Source: Hydrogenophaga crocea
Lineage (GTDB): Bacteria; Pseudomonadota; Gammaproteobacteria; Burkholderiales; Burkholderiaceae_C
Length of the DNA stretch: 64,000 nt
Assembly (NCBI RefSeq): GCF_011388215.1
Contig: NZ_CP049989.1
Coordinates: 1,860,001-1,924,000, forward strand
Reading direction: 5' to 3'
Below are positions 10,906-20,803 of this stretch, piece by piece. The notes below the pieces were generated by a model, which was given only the letters and a program-made list of their open reading frames with translations, was not told the origin of the DNA and searched no databases. Each line of letters begins with the position of its first letter. Position 1 is the stretch's first letter. The position numbers and the translations under genes are program-made.

Positions 10906-11658
10906 TCAGGCCTGGTCTTCCGACACTTCGACGAATTCGTCGCCACCTTCGGCGGCAGCGGCCTTGACCACGTCGGACACGGCGTTCGCACGGCCCTCGA
11001 GCACGGCGTCGGCGATGCCGCGGGCGTACAGCGCCACGGCGCGGGCCGAGTCGTCGTTGCCGGGGATCACGTAGTCGATGCCTTCAGGCGAGTGGTTGGT
11101 GTCGACCACGCCCACGAGCGGAATGCCCAGCTTCTGCGCTTCGAGCACGGCGATCTTGTGGAAGCCCACATCGATCACGAAGATGGCATCGGGCAGCGCG
11201 GTCATGTCCTGGATGCCGCCGATGTCCTTCTCGAGCTTCTCCATTTCGCGGTTGAACATGAGCTGCTCTTTCTTGCTCATGCTGTCCAGGCCGGCTTCTT
11301 TCTGGGCCTGCATGTCCTTCAGGCGCTTGATGGAGGTCTTGACCGTCTTGAAGTTGGTCAGCATGCCGCCGAGCCAGCGCTGGTCGACGTAGGGCACGCC
11401 GGCGCGGCGGGCTTCCTGCACCACGATGTCGCGCGACTGGCGCTTGGTGCCCACGATCAGCAGCGTGCCGCGGTTGGCCGACAGCTGGCGCACGAACTTC
11501 TGCGCTTCGTGGAACAGGGGCAGCGTCTTCTCGAGGTTGACGATGTGGATTTTGTTGCGGTGCCCGAAGATGTACGGCGCCATCTTGGGGTTCCAGAAGC
11601 GGGTCTGGTGGCCGAAGTGGACACCGGCTTCCAGCATTTCGCGCATGGAGATCGACAT
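10906..11658 (-). CDS. rpsB: 30S ribosomal protein S2
   Basis: Small-subunit protein needed for S1 binding. It has 250 residues, starting [26 protein letters not shown], with the conserved KLEKDIGGI and [18 protein letters not shown] segments. It is the first gene of the rpsB-tsf unit. The 182-nt gap to the divergent oxidoreductase holds promoters for both sides. Confidence 0.98.
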   Translation of the reverse strand: MSISMREMLEAGVHFGHQTRFWNPKMAPYIFGHRNKIHIVNLEKTLPLFHEAQKFVRQLSANRGTLLIVGTKRQSRDIVVQEARRAGVPYVDQRWLGGMLTNFKTVKTSIKRLKDMQAQKEAGLDSMSKKEQLMFNREMEKLEKDIGGIQDMTALPDAIFVIDVGFHKIAVLEAQKLGIPLVGVVDTNHSPEGIDYVIPGNDDSARAVALYARGIADAVLEGRANAVSDVVKAAAAEGGDEFVEVSEDQA

Positions 11659-11777
11659 GAGATTTCTTTCCAGAGGTTAGGTCTAAAATCCGGCCCCGAT
11701 TGCCCCGTAGAACAGAACAACACCCGGTTGGGCCGGTTTGCGATTGACTCTGCAAGGTCAAGGCCCGAAAAGGCGCT

Positions 11778-11807
11778 GTGACAGGTGCAAAGCCTGTCGA
11801 TTATACA
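11778..11807 (+). promoter_or_regulatory. candidate sigma-70 promoter of the FAD oxidoreductase
   Basis: A -35 like GTGACA at 11778-11783 and a -10 like TATACA at 11802-11807 are separated by 18 nt, ending 33 nt before the start codon. No equally good pair was found for rpsB on the other strand. Confidence 0.4.
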
Positions 11808-11840
11808 TCGCGCACCCGCCCCCTCCTCTGCCTCCACTTC

Positions 11841-13094
11841 ATGAAGATCGCCATCGTGGGCGCCGGCGTCAACGGCCTCGCCACTGCCCATGAGTTGCTG
11901 CTCGCCGGACACCAGGTGACCGTGTATGAGCGCCGCGCCACGGCCGCCGAAGAAGGCAGCTTCGCCCCCGCGGGCCTGCTGCACCCGGCCTGGGCCCTGG
12001 CCTGGGCCCAGCCCCAGCCCCGCCTGCTGCCCTCGTGGTCGGCTGCCGGCCCGGGCCTGCGTTGGCGCAGTGGCGCCCGCCTCGGGGTCTGGGCCTGGTG
12101 GCGCCGCTGGCGCCACGCGCAACGCGCCCGCGCCGCCGAAGCGCAGGCGGCGCTGATCGACCTGCTCGCCATGGGCGAGGAGCGTCAGGCGGCGCTCACG
12201 GCCGAACTCGACCTCGACCACGACCGCAGCGACGGCCTGCTGGTGCTGGCCCGCGACGAGCGCGAGTTCGCGCGCGCGCTGGCCGCGGCCCGGGCCTTGA
12301 ACGAACTCGGCGTGGCCGCGCGCCAGCGCAGCGCCGACGAGGCACGTGCACTGGAGCCTGCGCTCAACCCCGCGGCCCCGCTGGCCGGGGCGATCGAACT
12401 GCCGGGCCCGGCCGTCGCGAACTGCCGCGAATGGACCCTGCTGATGCGGCAGGCGCTGCTCAAGGCCGGCGGCCAGTTCGTGGCGCGGCAGGCCGTGCTG
12501 GCGGTGCGGCCCCAGGCCGGCGGCGTGGAGCTGACGCTGGGTGACGGCGCCAGCGAGCGCCACGACGCGGTGGTGCTGTGCGCCGGGCTCGACGCCCCCG
12601 CCCTGCTGCGCGGCCTGGGCCTGCCGACGCCGTTCGCCACCTGGTGGTCGCATTCGCTCAGCGCACCCATGCGCGAGCCGGTCGATGCGCCGCTGTCGGG
12701 CGTGCTGGACCTGCACACCGGCGTGGCCGTGACGCGCCTCGGCCAACGCCTGCGCGCCAGCGGCGGCTGGGACCTGGGTGGCGCGCCCGGGCCCGCGGCC
12801 AAGCCCGAGATCGCGCGCCTGGCCGACGGCTTGTCGCACTGGTTCCCCGCCGCGGCGCGCTGGGCGGGTTCGCCGTCGGCGCTGCAGTCGTGGCGCGGCG
12901 CCACGCTGGTTGCGGCCGACGGCCTGCCGCTGCTGGGCGAGAGCCGCGTGCCCGGCGTCTGGCTCAACCTGGCCCATGGCCCCATGGGCTGGGCGCTGGC
13001 CTGCGGCGCCGCCCACCGCCTCACGCAGGCCCTCACGCTCGGCGATCCCTCCACGATCGTCCAGGCGCTGCGCCCGGCACGCCTCGGTCTTTGA
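11841..13094 (+). CDS. FAD-dependent oxidoreductase of the DadA/D-amino-acid dehydrogenase type
   Basis: It has 417 residues. The dinucleotide fold at the N-terminus reads KIAIVGAGVNGLATAHEL, with an acidic residue ending strand 2 (VYERR). The segment GSFAPAGLLHPAW aligns with the SFANAG region of DadA. The C-terminal FAD contact region is LNLAHGPMGWALACG. It probably oxidises an amine or D-amino acid; the substrate cannot be read from sequence. The in-frame open region upstream of this ATG crosses the promoter and is ignored. It lies 24 nt upstream of nnr, on the same strand. Confidence 0.8.
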   Translation: MKIAIVGAGVNGLATAHELLLAGHQVTVYERRATAAEEGSFAPAGLLHPAWALAWAQPQPRLLPSWSAAGPGLRWRSGARLGVWAWWRRWRHAQRARAAEAQAALIDLLAMGEERQAALTAELDLDHDRSDGLLVLARDEREFARALAAARALNELGVAARQRSADEARALEPALNPAAPLAGAIELPGPAVANCREWTLLMRQALLKAGGQFVARQAVLAVRPQAGGVELTLGDGASERHDAVVLCAGLDAPALLRGLGLPTPFATWWSHSLSAPMREPVDAPLSGVLDLHTGVAVTRLGQRLRASGGWDLGGAPGPAAKPEIARLADGLSHWFPAAARWAGSPSALQSWRGATLVAADGLPLLGESRVPGVWLNLAHGPMGWALACGAAHRLTQALTLGDPSTIVQALRPARLGL

Positions 13095-13118
13095 GCGCGG
13101 CGTGGTGAAATCCGTCGC

Positions 13119-14630
13119 ATGAGACGGGTTGTCCCCACGCACCTCGAAGCCCTTCACGGCGCGGCCGCCACGCGCGCCATCGAGCAGGCACTGGCCGCGC
13201 GACAGCCGCCACACGCGCTGATGGCACGCGCGGGCCTGGCCGTGGCCCGGCTGGCCACGGCCCTGGCGCCGCACGCGCGGCGCATCTGGATCGCCTGCGG
13301 GCCGGGCAACAACGGCGGTGACGGCCTGATCGCGGCCACGCACCTGCAGGCATGGGCGCGCACGAGCGGTTGCGAGCTGGTGCTGACCCTGGACGCGGAC
13401 CCCGGCCGCCAGCCGCCCGATGCGGCCTGGGCGCTCGAACAGGTGCGCGCCGCCGGCCTGCCGATCGCGAGCGACGCCCCCGCCGATGCCGACCTGGTCA
13501 TCGACGCCCTGCTGGGTCTGGGCGCACGGCCGGTCGCCGACGGTCCGCTGGCAGCGCGCCTGGCCGCCGTGCGGCAGCAAACCGCCCCCGTGCTGGCGGT
13601 GGACCTGCCCAGCGGCCTGAACGCCGACACCGGCGACATCCCCGAGCCAGGGCCGGTCCGTGGCCCTCGCCACACGCTGAGCCTGCTCACGCTCAAGCCG
13701 GGCCTGTTCACCGCACACGGCCGCGACTTGGCGGGCGAGGTGTGGTTCGACGACCTCGGCGCCGGCGACGCCTCGGATCAGGCCACGGCCTGGTGGGGCG
13801 GCTTCGAAGACGGCCCCGACACCCGGATCGGCGATGCGCACGCCGGACACAAGGGGCGCTACGGCGACGTGGGCGTGCTCGGAGGGCAGTTGCCGGGCGA
13901 GGCCGGGGTGGCCATGGGCGGCGCGGCCGTGCTGGCCGCCACGGCGGCCCTGCACGCCGGGGCGGGCCGCGTGCTGGTGGCGCTGGTGGGCGACGGGCCG
14001 GTGCCCGCGCTGAACGTGGTCCAGCCCGAACTGATGTTCCGATCGCCGCTGCGTCTGCTCGACGCACTCAACGAGGACGGCCTGACCGTGGTGGCGGGCT
14101 GCGGCGGCGGCGACGCCATCCGCGCCGTGCTGCCGCGCTGCCTCCATGGCGCGCGGCGCCTGGTGCTCGACGCCGACGCGCTCAACGCGGTGGCCACCGA
14201 CACGGTGCTGCAGGGCTTCGTGAACGCGCGCAGCCACCGCGGCTGGGTGACGGTGCTCACGCCCCACCCGCTCGAGGCCGCGCGCCTGCTGGGCACGACC
14301 ACGGCCGCCGTGATGGCCGACCGCCTGGGCCACGCGCAGGCGCTCTCGCAGCGCCACCACGCGGTGGTGGCGCTCAAGGGCTCGGGCACGGTGGTGGCGG
14401 CGCCGGGGCAGTTGCCCTGGATCAACGCCTGCGGAAATGCGCGCCTGGCCTCGGCCGGCACGGGCGACGTGCTCGCGGGCCTGATCGGCGCCGCGCTGGC
14501 CCGCAACGACCGCGATCCGTATTCGGCCACCTGCGCGGCCGTGGCGCACCACGGCGCACTGGCCGACCACTGGCCCGCGCACCGCGCGCTCACCGCGCAG
14601 GCGCTTTCCCAGGCCGCGCGGCCCTTCTAG
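13119..14630 (+). CDS. nnr: bifunctional NAD(P)H-hydrate epimerase / ADP-dependent dehydratase
   Basis: Repairs hydrated NAD(P)H. It has 503 residues in two domains. The N-terminal epimerase (about 1-210) has ACGPGNNGGDGL and DALLGLG. The C-terminal ribokinase-like dehydratase (about 235-500) has GHKGRYGDVGVLGG and the catalytic NARLASAGTGDVLAGLIG. It is fused as in E. coli YjeF. It ends 9 nt before the convergent YggT gene. Confidence 0.94.
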   Translation: MRRVVPTHLEALHGAAATRAIEQALAARQPPHALMARAGLAVARLATALAPHARRIWIACGPGNNGGDGLIAATHLQAWARTSGCELVLTLDADPGRQPPDAAWALEQVRAAGLPIASDAPADADLVIDALLGLGARPVADGPLAARLAAVRQQTAPVLAVDLPSGLNADTGDIPEPGPVRGPRHTLSLLTLKPGLFTAHGRDLAGEVWFDDLGAGDASDQATAWWGGFEDGPDTRIGDAHAGHKGRYGDVGVLGGQLPGEAGVAMGGAAVLAATAALHAGAGRVLVALVGDGPVPALNVVQPELMFRSPLRLLDALNEDGLTVVAGCGGGDAIRAVLPRCLHGARRLVLDADALNAVATDTVLQGFVNARSHRGWVTVLTPHPLEAARLLGTTTAAVMADRLGHAQALSQRHHAVVALKGSGTVVAAPGQLPWINACGNARLASAGTGDVLAGLIGAALARNDRDPYSATCAAVAHHGALADHWPAHRALTAQALSQAARPF

Positions 14631-14639
14631 CGCCGAGCT

Positions 14640-15170
14640 TCAGCCCAGCAGCATCAGGCCGATCTGCAGCAGCACGATCACCACCAGCACCGACAGGTCG
14701 ACACCGCCCACCAGCGGCACCACGCGCCGCACCGGCGCGACGATGGGGGCGGCAAGGCGATCGAGCAGGCCCATGGCCGGTGCACGCGGGTTCACCCACG
14801 ACAGCACCGCATACACGAACAGCAGGAGCATCAGCGCCTGCAACAGCGTGCGCAGGAAGAAGCGCAGCGCCAGCGACACCCACGCCAGCCCAACCCATTC
14901 GCCGCCATTGGCGATCAGCAGCCAGATGGCCGCGTGCAGCATGGCCAGCAGCACGGCCGCCACCACGCTCGCGCCGTCGATGCGGCCCTTGGCGATGGCG
15001 CCGGGCAGCACGCGGCGCAAGGGCTGCACCAGCCAGTCGGTCACGGCCATGGCGAAGCGCCCGGGCTGCGGCTGCATGGGGATGCGGAGGTGGTTCATCC
15101 ACGCCCGCAGCAGCGCTGCCGCGATGAGCACGAAGAACACGGTGTCGAGCAGGAAGAGCAGGATGCGCAT
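14640..15170 (-). CDS. YggT family integral membrane protein
   Basis: It has 176 residues with a duplicated YggT unit: hydrophobic segments LLFLLDTVFFVLIAAALL and LMLLLFVYAVLSWVNPRAP, each followed by a PxxxLLxRxxAP-type patch (DWLVQPLRRVLP; DRLAAPIVAPVRRVVP). The family is linked to osmotic stress, cell division and envelope; its biochemical function is not established. The ATG at 15170 is the first in-frame start giving a membrane segment. It lies 11 nt after the C26 amidotransferase gene. Confidence 0.85.
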   Translation of the reverse strand: MRILLFLLDTVFFVLIAAALLRAWMNHLRIPMQPQPGRFAMAVTDWLVQPLRRVLPGAIAKGRIDGASVVAAVLLAMLHAAIWLLIANGGEWVGLAWVSLALRFFLRTLLQALMLLLFVYAVLSWVNPRAPAMGLLDRLAAPIVAPVRRVVPLVGGVDLSVLVVIVLLQIGLMLLG

Positions 15171-15181
15171 GGGCGCGGAGT

Positions 15182-16099
15182 TTAGGCCGAGAGCAGCAGC
15201 GGCGCGCTCGGCACGCGAGGGTCGAGCTCGAGGCCTGCGTCGAAGCGCGCCAGCGCCGCGTCGCGCGCCGCGCGCAGGAAGTCGAGCATGATGGGCGAGC
15301 TGTCGGCGAGCCGCTTGCGGTCGTGGTGGAACTCGGGGTGCCACTGCACACCCCGCGCGTAGGCTTCACCGGTGCAACGGAAAGCCTCCACCAGGCCATC
15401 GAGCGTGGACACCGCCTCGACCTCGATGCCCTTGCCGAGCTCGGCCACCGCCTGGTGGTGGATGCTCGTGACCCGCAACTGCGTGGCCTTGGGATAGAGC
15501 TCGGCCAGCGGCGAGCCCTGGATGAAGGTCACATCGTGCTCGAACTGGTCGTAGAGCTCGACGTCGATGTGCTCGTGCGCGCTCTGGCACTGCGTGGCGA
15601 TGTCCTGGTACAGCGTGCCGCCGAAGGCCACATTGAGCAGCTGCGCGCCGCGGCACACACCCAGCACTGGCTTCTTCTGCGCGAGAAAGCAGCGCAGCAG
15701 CGCGAGCTCGTAGCGGTCTCGCACCAGGTCGCCACGCCATTCGTCCTTGAGCGGCTTCTGCCCATAGGTTTCGGGCGCCACGTCGGCGCCGCCCTGCAGC
15801 ACCAGCGCGTCTAGCTCGTGCACCACCTGCTCCACCTTGAGGTGGCGCGCCGCGTGGCGGCTGTCGTGCGTGACGGCCGGCACCATGAAGGCCACCGCGC
15901 CGTGCGCCAGGACCCAGTGCGCAAGCGAGGCCTCGATGTACTGCAGGCTCTTGTTGCGAAAGCCCAGTTCGGAAGGCACCTGGTGCATCAGCCGCGCCGA
16001 CACGCCGATGCGCAGGGGCCGCTCCTTGCCGGCCGCGCGCACCGCACGCGAGGCCTTCGCGGCCGGCGGGCGGGCGGGCGTCCGGGCCGCGGCGGTCAT
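15182..16099 (-). CDS. class I glutamine amidotransferase-like hydrolase (peptidase C26, PuuD-type)
   Basis: It has 305 residues. The nucleophile elbow is LGVCRGAQLLN, and the catalytic His/Glu lie in GVQWHPEFH. The segment SIHHQAV is typical of gamma-glutamyl-GABA hydrolases. An alanine/arginine-rich N-terminal tail of about 28 residues precedes the core. The start overlaps the rnr stop by 4 nt (ATGA), so it is cotranslated with RNase R. The substrate is likely a gamma-glutamyl amide, but the context gives no help. Confidence 0.82.
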   Translation of the reverse strand: MTAAARTPARPPAAKASRAVRAAGKERPLRIGVSARLMHQVPSELGFRNKSLQYIEASLAHWVLAHGAVAFMVPAVTHDSRHAARHLKVEQVVHELDALVLQGGADVAPETYGQKPLKDEWRGDLVRDRYELALLRCFLAQKKPVLGVCRGAQLLNVAFGGTLYQDIATQCQSAHEHIDVELYDQFEHDVTFIQGSPLAELYPKATQLRVTSIHHQAVAELGKGIEVEAVSTLDGLVEAFRCTGEAYARGVQWHPEFHHDRKRLADSSPIMLDFLRAARDAALARFDAGLELDPRVPSAPLLLSA

Positions 16100-18366
16100 C
16101 CGCGGCGGCCCCGCTTGGACTTGGGCGCGGGCGGGCGCCCCTTGCTGTTGCCCTTCTTGCCGGCCGCCTTGCGCACCGCGGCCTTGAGCTCGGGAATGAC
16201 CGCGGCCGCGCCCGAAGCGGGCCGCTGCGCGCCCCTGCCGCCCTTGCCACCCTTGCGGGCCGGCGCTTCGTCGCGCGCCGGGCCGCCGCCGGTTTTGTCG
16301 CGCATCGCGCGCAGCACGACATCGTCGTTGCCGGTCACGAGGCGGAAGTCGATGCGGCGGCCGTCGAGGTCGACGCGGCTCACCTGCACCTGCACGCGCG
16401 AACCCAGCGCGTAGCGGATGCCGGTGCGCTCGCCGCGCAGCTCCTGGCGCGCTTCGTCGAAGCGGAAGTACTCACCGCCGAGCTCGGTGATGTGCACCAG
16501 GCCTTCGACGTACATCGCATCGAGCGTGACGAAGATGCCAAAGCTCGTGACCGCGGTGACGATGCCGCTGAACTCCTCGCCGAGGTGCTCGCGCATGTAC
16601 TTGCACTTGAGCCAGGCCTCGACGTCGCGGCTGGCCTCGTCGGCACGGCGCTCGTTGGCGCTGCAGTGCAGGCCCGCGGCCTGCCAGGCCAGGGTGTCGG
16701 CCGAGGGCTTGCGCACCGGCTGCGTGGGCGGCTTCACGCGCGAGGCCAGGCGCTTGCTCAGCTTGGCGTGCGCCTCGCCCGGCGTGGGCAGGGCCGGCAG
16801 CTGGTACTTCTGCTTGTGCAGGATGGCCTTGATCACACGGTGCACGAGCAGATCGGGGTAGCGCCGGATCGGGCTGGTGAAGTGTGTGTAGGCCTCGAAG
16901 GCCAGGCCGAAGTGCCCGCTGTTGATGGGCGTGTAGATCGCCTGCTGCATGGAGCGCAGCAGCATGGTGTGGATCTGCTGCGCGTCGGGCCGGTCTTTGG
17001 TGGCGGCAGCGATCTGCTGGAACTCGCCCGGCGCGGGATCGTCGCTGATCGTCATGCCCACGCCCAGCGCCTTGAGGTAGTTGCGCAGCAGCTCCTGCTT
17101 CTCGGGCGTGGGGCCTTCGTGCACGCGGAACAGGCCGGGATGCTTGCTTTGCGAGATGAACTCGGCCGAGCACACGTTGGCCGCGAGCATGGCTTCTTCG
17201 ATCAGCTTGTGCGCGTCGTTGCGCGTGCGCGGCACGATCTTCTCGATGCGGCCCGACTCGTCGCAGACGATCTGCGTCTCGACGGTTTCGAAGTCGACCG
17301 CGCCGCGGCGGTTGCGTGCGCTCAGCAGCGCGCGGTACACGTCGTGCAGGTTGAGCAGGTAAGGCACCAGGGCCTTGCGGTTCTGCGCCTCGGGGCCGCG
17401 CGTGTTCTGCAGGATCGCGGCCACCTCGGTGTAGGTGAAGCGCGCGTGGCTGAACATCACCGCCGGGTAGAACTGGTAGGCGTGGATCTCGCCCTTGGCG
17501 TCGATCAGCATGTCGCAGACCATGCACAGGCGCTCGACGCCGGGATTGAGCGAGCACAGGCCGTTCGAGAGCTTCTCGGGCAGCATGGGGATCACGCGGC
17601 GCGGGAAGTACACCGAGGTCGCGCGGTCGTAGGCGTCGACGTCGATCGGCGAGCCGGTCTGCACGTAGTGGCTCACGTCGGCGATGGCCACCAGCAGGCG
17701 CCAGCCTTTGCCCTTGCCCACTTTGGCGGGCTCGCAGTACACGGCGTCGTCGAAGTCGCGCGCGTCCTCGCCATCGATGGTCACGAGCGGCACGTCGCGC
17801 AGGTCCACGCGCTGGCGCAGGTCGGTCGGGCGCACGTGGTCGGGCAAGGCGCGGGCCTGGGCCAGCGCGGCCTGCGAGAACTCGTGCGGCACGCCGTACT
17901 TGCGCACGGCGATCTCGATCTCCATGCCCGGGTCGTCGATCTCGCCAAGCACTTCTTTCACGCGGCCCACGGGCTGGCCGTAGAGCGCGGGCGGCTCGGT
18001 GAGTTCGACCACCACGACCTGACCCGGCTTCGCGGAACCGGTGGCGCCTTTGGGGATGAGCACGTCCTGGCCGTAGCGCTTGTCTTCGGGAGCCACGAGC
18101 CACACGCCGCTCTCCTGCAGCAGGCGGCCGATGATGGGCGCGTCGGAGCGCTCGAGGATTTCGGTGACGCGGCCCTCGGGCCGGCCCTTGCGGTCGAGCC
18201 GCACGATGCGCGCTTTCACACGGTCCTTGTGCAGCACCGCGCGCATCTCGTTGGACGGCAGGTAGATGTCGGGCTGTCCGTCGTCGCGGACCACGAAGCC
18301 ATGTCCATCGCGATGGCCCGAGACCACCCCTTCAAACTCGGCCAACAGGTTGTTTTTTTCGTTCAC
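16096..18366 (-). CDS. rnr: ribonuclease R
   Basis: Processive 3'-5' exoribonuclease that degrades structured RNA and acts in trans-translation. It has 756 residues. Cold-shock domains at the N-terminus include GHGFVVRDDGQPDIYL. The RNB catalytic core carries DGEDARDFDDAVY with the metal-binding aspartates. A C-terminal S1 domain (about 575-660) is followed by a basic Lys/Arg/Gly tail. The start overlaps nothing upstream; tRNA-Leu is divergent 47 nt away. Confidence 0.96.
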   Translation of the reverse strand: MNEKNNLLAEFEGVVSGHRDGHGFVVRDDGQPDIYLPSNEMRAVLHKDRVKARIVRLDRKGRPEGRVTEILERSDAPIIGRLLQESGVWLVAPEDKRYGQDVLIPKGATGSAKPGQVVVVELTEPPALYGQPVGRVKEVLGEIDDPGMEIEIAVRKYGVPHEFSQAALAQARALPDHVRPTDLRQRVDLRDVPLVTIDGEDARDFDDAVYCEPAKVGKGKGWRLLVAIADVSHYVQTGSPIDVDAYDRATSVYFPRRVIPMLPEKLSNGLCSLNPGVERLCMVCDMLIDAKGEIHAYQFYPAVMFSHARFTYTEVAAILQNTRGPEAQNRKALVPYLLNLHDVYRALLSARNRRGAVDFETVETQIVCDESGRIEKIVPRTRNDAHKLIEEAMLAANVCSAEFISQSKHPGLFRVHEGPTPEKQELLRNYLKALGVGMTISDDPAPGEFQQIAAATKDRPDAQQIHTMLLRSMQQAIYTPINSGHFGLAFEAYTHFTSPIRRYPDLLVHRVIKAILHKQKYQLPALPTPGEAHAKLSKRLASRVKPPTQPVRKPSADTLAWQAAGLHCSANERRADEASRDVEAWLKCKYMREHLGEEFSGIVTAVTSFGIFVTLDAMYVEGLVHITELGGEYFRFDEARQELRGERTGIRYALGSRVQVQVSRVDLDGRRIDFRLVTGNDDVVLRAMRDKTGGGPARDEAPARKGGKGGRGAQRPASGAAAVIPELKAAVRKAAGKKGNSKGRPPAPKSKRGRRG

Positions 18367-18391
18367 GTTTTTTTGTTCGCTTTTTCTTTGC

Positions 18392-18397
18392 TATACT
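18392..18397 (+). promoter_or_regulatory. -10 box of tRNA-Leu promoter
   Basis: TATACT lies 16 nt before the mature tRNA 5' end in a T-rich stretch between divergent rnr and the tRNA. No well-spaced -35 is obvious; GTTTTT about 18 nt upstream is the best candidate. Confidence 0.5.
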
Positions 18398-18413
18398 GCT
18401 GGTTTCCTGAGAT

Positions 18414-18498
<85 letters not shown>

Positions 18499-18508
18499 AT
18501 CATATAAG

Positions 18509-18539
18509 GCCTTGCAGTTGAAAGACTGCAAGGCTTTTT
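18509..18539 (+). terminator. rho-independent terminator of tRNA-Leu
   Basis: Perfect 10-bp stem GCCTTGCAGT / ACTGCAAGGC, 6-nt loop, then TTTTTC. It lies 10 nt after the tRNA CCA end. Confidence 0.92.
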
Positions 18540-18601
18540 CTTTGTTCCCTCGGCATGAGGGCCCGGCAACCGCGCACCCCTGAGGCGCGCGGGCCCGGGC
18601 C

Positions 18602-19996
18602 TCAGACCGGCAGGGCCACGAGGTCGTGGCCATCGGTGTCGACGATGCGGGCGCGCGTGAACTCGCCCACCTTCAAGGTCTTGCTGATCTTCTCGGGCGG
18701 CAGCAGCCGTACCACGCCGTCGATCTCGGGCGCGTCCGCGTAACTGCGGCCCACACCACCCTTCTTGCCCAGCCCGGGCGCGCTGTCGACCAGCACCTGC
18801 ATGTTCGCGCCCACGCGCGTGCGCAGTTTCTCGGCAGACACCTGCTCGGCCACGGCCATGAAGCGCGCGCGGCGCTCTTCGCGCAACGCATCGGGCACGG
18901 GGTCGGCCAGCGTGTTGGCCACCGCGCCGTCCACCGGCGAATAGGCGAAGCAGCCTGCGCGGTCGATGCGGGCCTCGCGCACGAAATCGAGCAGGTGCTC
19001 GAACTCGGCCTCGGTCTCGCCGGGGAAGCCCGCGATGAAGGTGCTGCGCACCACGATCTGCGGGCACAGCTCGCGCCAGCGCGCGATGCGCTCGAGGTTC
19101 TTCTCGCCGCTGGCCGGCCGCTTCATGCGCTTGAGCACGTCGGGGTGGCTGTGCTGCAGCGGCACGTCGAGGTAGGGCAGCACAAGGCCTTCGGCCATCA
19201 GCGGCACGATCTCGTCCACGTGCGGGTAGGGATAGACATAGTGCAGCCGCACCCAGGCGCCGAAGGGCTTGGCGATTTCGCCCAGCGTGCGCACCAGATC
19301 GAACAGGCGCGTCTTGACGGGCTTGCCGTCCCAGAAGCCGGTGCGGTACTTCACGTCGACGCCGTAGGCCGAGGTGTCCTGGCTCACCACCAGCAGCTCT
19401 TTCACGCCGGCCTCGAACAGCTTGCGCGCCTCGGTGAGCACGTCGCCGATGGGCCGGCTCACGAGGTCACCGCGCATCGACGGAATGATGCAGAAGGTGC
19501 AGCGGTGGTTGCAGCCTTCGCTGATCTTCAAGTAGGCGTAGTGGCGCGGCGTGAGCTTGATGCCCTGGGGCGGCACGAGGTCGGTGAAAGGGTCGTGCGG
19601 CTTGGGCAGGTGCTGATGCACCGCCTCCATCACCTCGTGCGTGGCGTGCGGGCCGGTGACGGCGAGCACGCTCGGGTGCATCTGCCGCACCAGGTTGCCA
19701 CCGCCCTCGCCTTCGCGCGCGCCCAGGCAACCGGTGACGATCACCTTGCCGTTCTCGGCCAGGGCGTCGCCGATGGCGTCGAGGCTTTCCTTGACGGCGT
19801 CGTCGATGAAGCCGCAGGTGTTCACGATCACCAAGTCGGCGCCCGCGTACGACTTCGAGGTCGCATAGCCTTCGGCGCTGAGCTGGGTGAGGATGAGTTC
19901 GGAATCGGTCAGCGCCTTGGGGCAGCCCAGGCTGACGAAACCCACCTTGGGCGTGGCAGCGCCTGCAGGGGTCGTGGGGGCAGTGGTGTCGGACAT
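18602..19996 (-). CDS. rimO: ribosomal protein S12 methylthiotransferase RimO
   Basis: Radical-SAM enzyme that methylthiolates the conserved Asp of ribosomal protein S12. It has 464 residues. The N-terminal MTTase domain ([14 protein letters not shown]) carries cysteines for the second 4Fe-4S cluster, including those in NTCGF and TGCLG. The radical-SAM motif is CNHRCTFC, and a C-terminal TRAM domain ends [16 protein letters not shown]. It is 40 nt downstream of phaR on the same strand. Confidence 0.97.
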   Translation of the reverse strand: MSDTTAPTTPAGAATPKVGFVSLGCPKALTDSELILTQLSAEGYATSKSYAGADLVIVNTCGFIDDAVKESLDAIGDALAENGKVIVTGCLGAREGEGGGNLVRQMHPSVLAVTGPHATHEVMEAVHQHLPKPHDPFTDLVPPQGIKLTPRHYAYLKISEGCNHRCTFCIIPSMRGDLVSRPIGDVLTEARKLFEAGVKELLVVSQDTSAYGVDVKYRTGFWDGKPVKTRLFDLVRTLGEIAKPFGAWVRLHYVYPYPHVDEIVPLMAEGLVLPYLDVPLQHSHPDVLKRMKRPASGEKNLERIARWRELCPQIVVRSTFIAGFPGETEAEFEHLLDFVREARIDRAGCFAYSPVDGAVANTLADPVPDALREERRARFMAVAEQVSAEKLRTRVGANMQVLVDSAPGLGKKGGVGRSYADAPEIDGVVRLLPPEKISKTLKVGEFTRARIVDTDGHDLVALPV

Positions 19997-20036
19997 GAGG
20001 GCCCGATTGTCTCAGACCCCGCCCGGCAGGGCGATG

Positions 20037-20579
20037 TCAGCGCTTGAGGCCGAGCGCCGCGAGCATCTGCTCGCTGTTCTTCTGCATTTGCTCCTGCATC
20101 TGGGCGAAGGCGCTGCGCGACTGCTCGAGGTAGGTGCCAATCATGCCCTGCATCATGGGCGACTGCAGGTTCATGAACTGCTGCCAGGCCTCGGGGCTGA
20201 TGGGACCTCCGGCCTTCTCGGTCATCTTCTGCTGCAGGTCCATGAAGATCTGGATGTTCTTCTCGAGGTACGAGCCCATGAAGCCCTGCATCGAGTGGCC
20301 GTAGAACCGGATGATGTTGGCCAGCACCTGCTCGGTGAAGATGGGCGCGCCGGCCGATTCTTCCTCGAGGATGATCTGCAGCAGGATGCTGCGCGTGAGG
20401 TCTTCATTCGACTTGGCGTCGCGCACCACGAAGGGCTCGTTGTCCATCACCAGCGCCTTGACCTCGGCCAGCGTGATGTACGACGAGGTGTCGGTGTCGT
20501 ACAGCCGCCGGTTCGGATACTTCTTGATCACGCGCACGCCGTGCGCGCCGCTCTGCTCGGTCTTGGGTTTCGTAGCCAT
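20037..20579 (-). CDS. phaR: polyhydroxyalkanoate synthesis repressor PhaR
   Basis: DNA- and PHB-binding repressor of phasin and PHB genes. It has 180 residues. The N-terminal DNA-binding domain is VRVIKKYPNRRLYDTDTSSY, followed by the PHB-accumulation regulatory domain (ILLQIILEEESAGAPIF) and a C-terminal amphipathic helix rich in Gln and Met (QEQMQKNSEQMLAALG). A 3-hydroxybutyrate dehydrogenase lies 3.5 kb away at 24085, which supports PHB metabolism in this organism. Confidence 0.96.
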   Translation of the reverse strand: MATKPKTEQSGAHGVRVIKKYPNRRLYDTDTSSYITLAEVKALVMDNEPFVVRDAKSNEDLTRSILLQIILEEESAGAPIFTEQVLANIIRFYGHSMQGFMGSYLEKNIQIFMDLQQKMTEKAGGPISPEAWQQFMNLQSPMMQGMIGTYLEQSRSAFAQMQEQMQKNSEQMLAALGLKR

Positions 20580-20647
20580 CCTTGGATTCTAGGAATCGCA
20601 CGCGCTGGCACCGGCATGGTTTTCCCTGTGCGGCGCATCAAAAAGGA

Positions 20648-20678
20648 AACCCCCGCAAGCCATGGACCTGCGGGGGTT
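20648..20678 (-). terminator. rho-independent terminator of tRNA-Val(GAC)
   Basis: Stem AACCCCCGCA / TGCGGGGGTT with an 11-nt loop starts a few nt past the tRNA CCA end on the minus strand. It is followed by TCCTTTTTG. Confidence 0.85.
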
Positions 20679-20683
20679 GTGTC

Positions 20684-20760
20684 TGGTAGGCGCGGAGGGA
20701 CTCGAACCCCCGACCCCCACCATGTCAAGGTGGTGCTCTAACCAGCTGAGCTACGCGCCT
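20684..20760 (-). tRNA. tRNA-Val (anticodon GAC)
   Basis: A 77-nt cloverleaf. The acceptor AGGCGCG pairs with CGCGCCT, anticodon stem CCACC/GGTGG encloses loop TTGACAT (anticodon GAC), the T-loop is TTCGAGT and CCA is encoded. It lies between relA and phaR, all on the minus strand. Confidence 0.97.
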
Positions 20761-20803
20761 TCGATCAACTCGAAGCCTCGCAGTATAGCAGCACTTGCCG
20801 GGC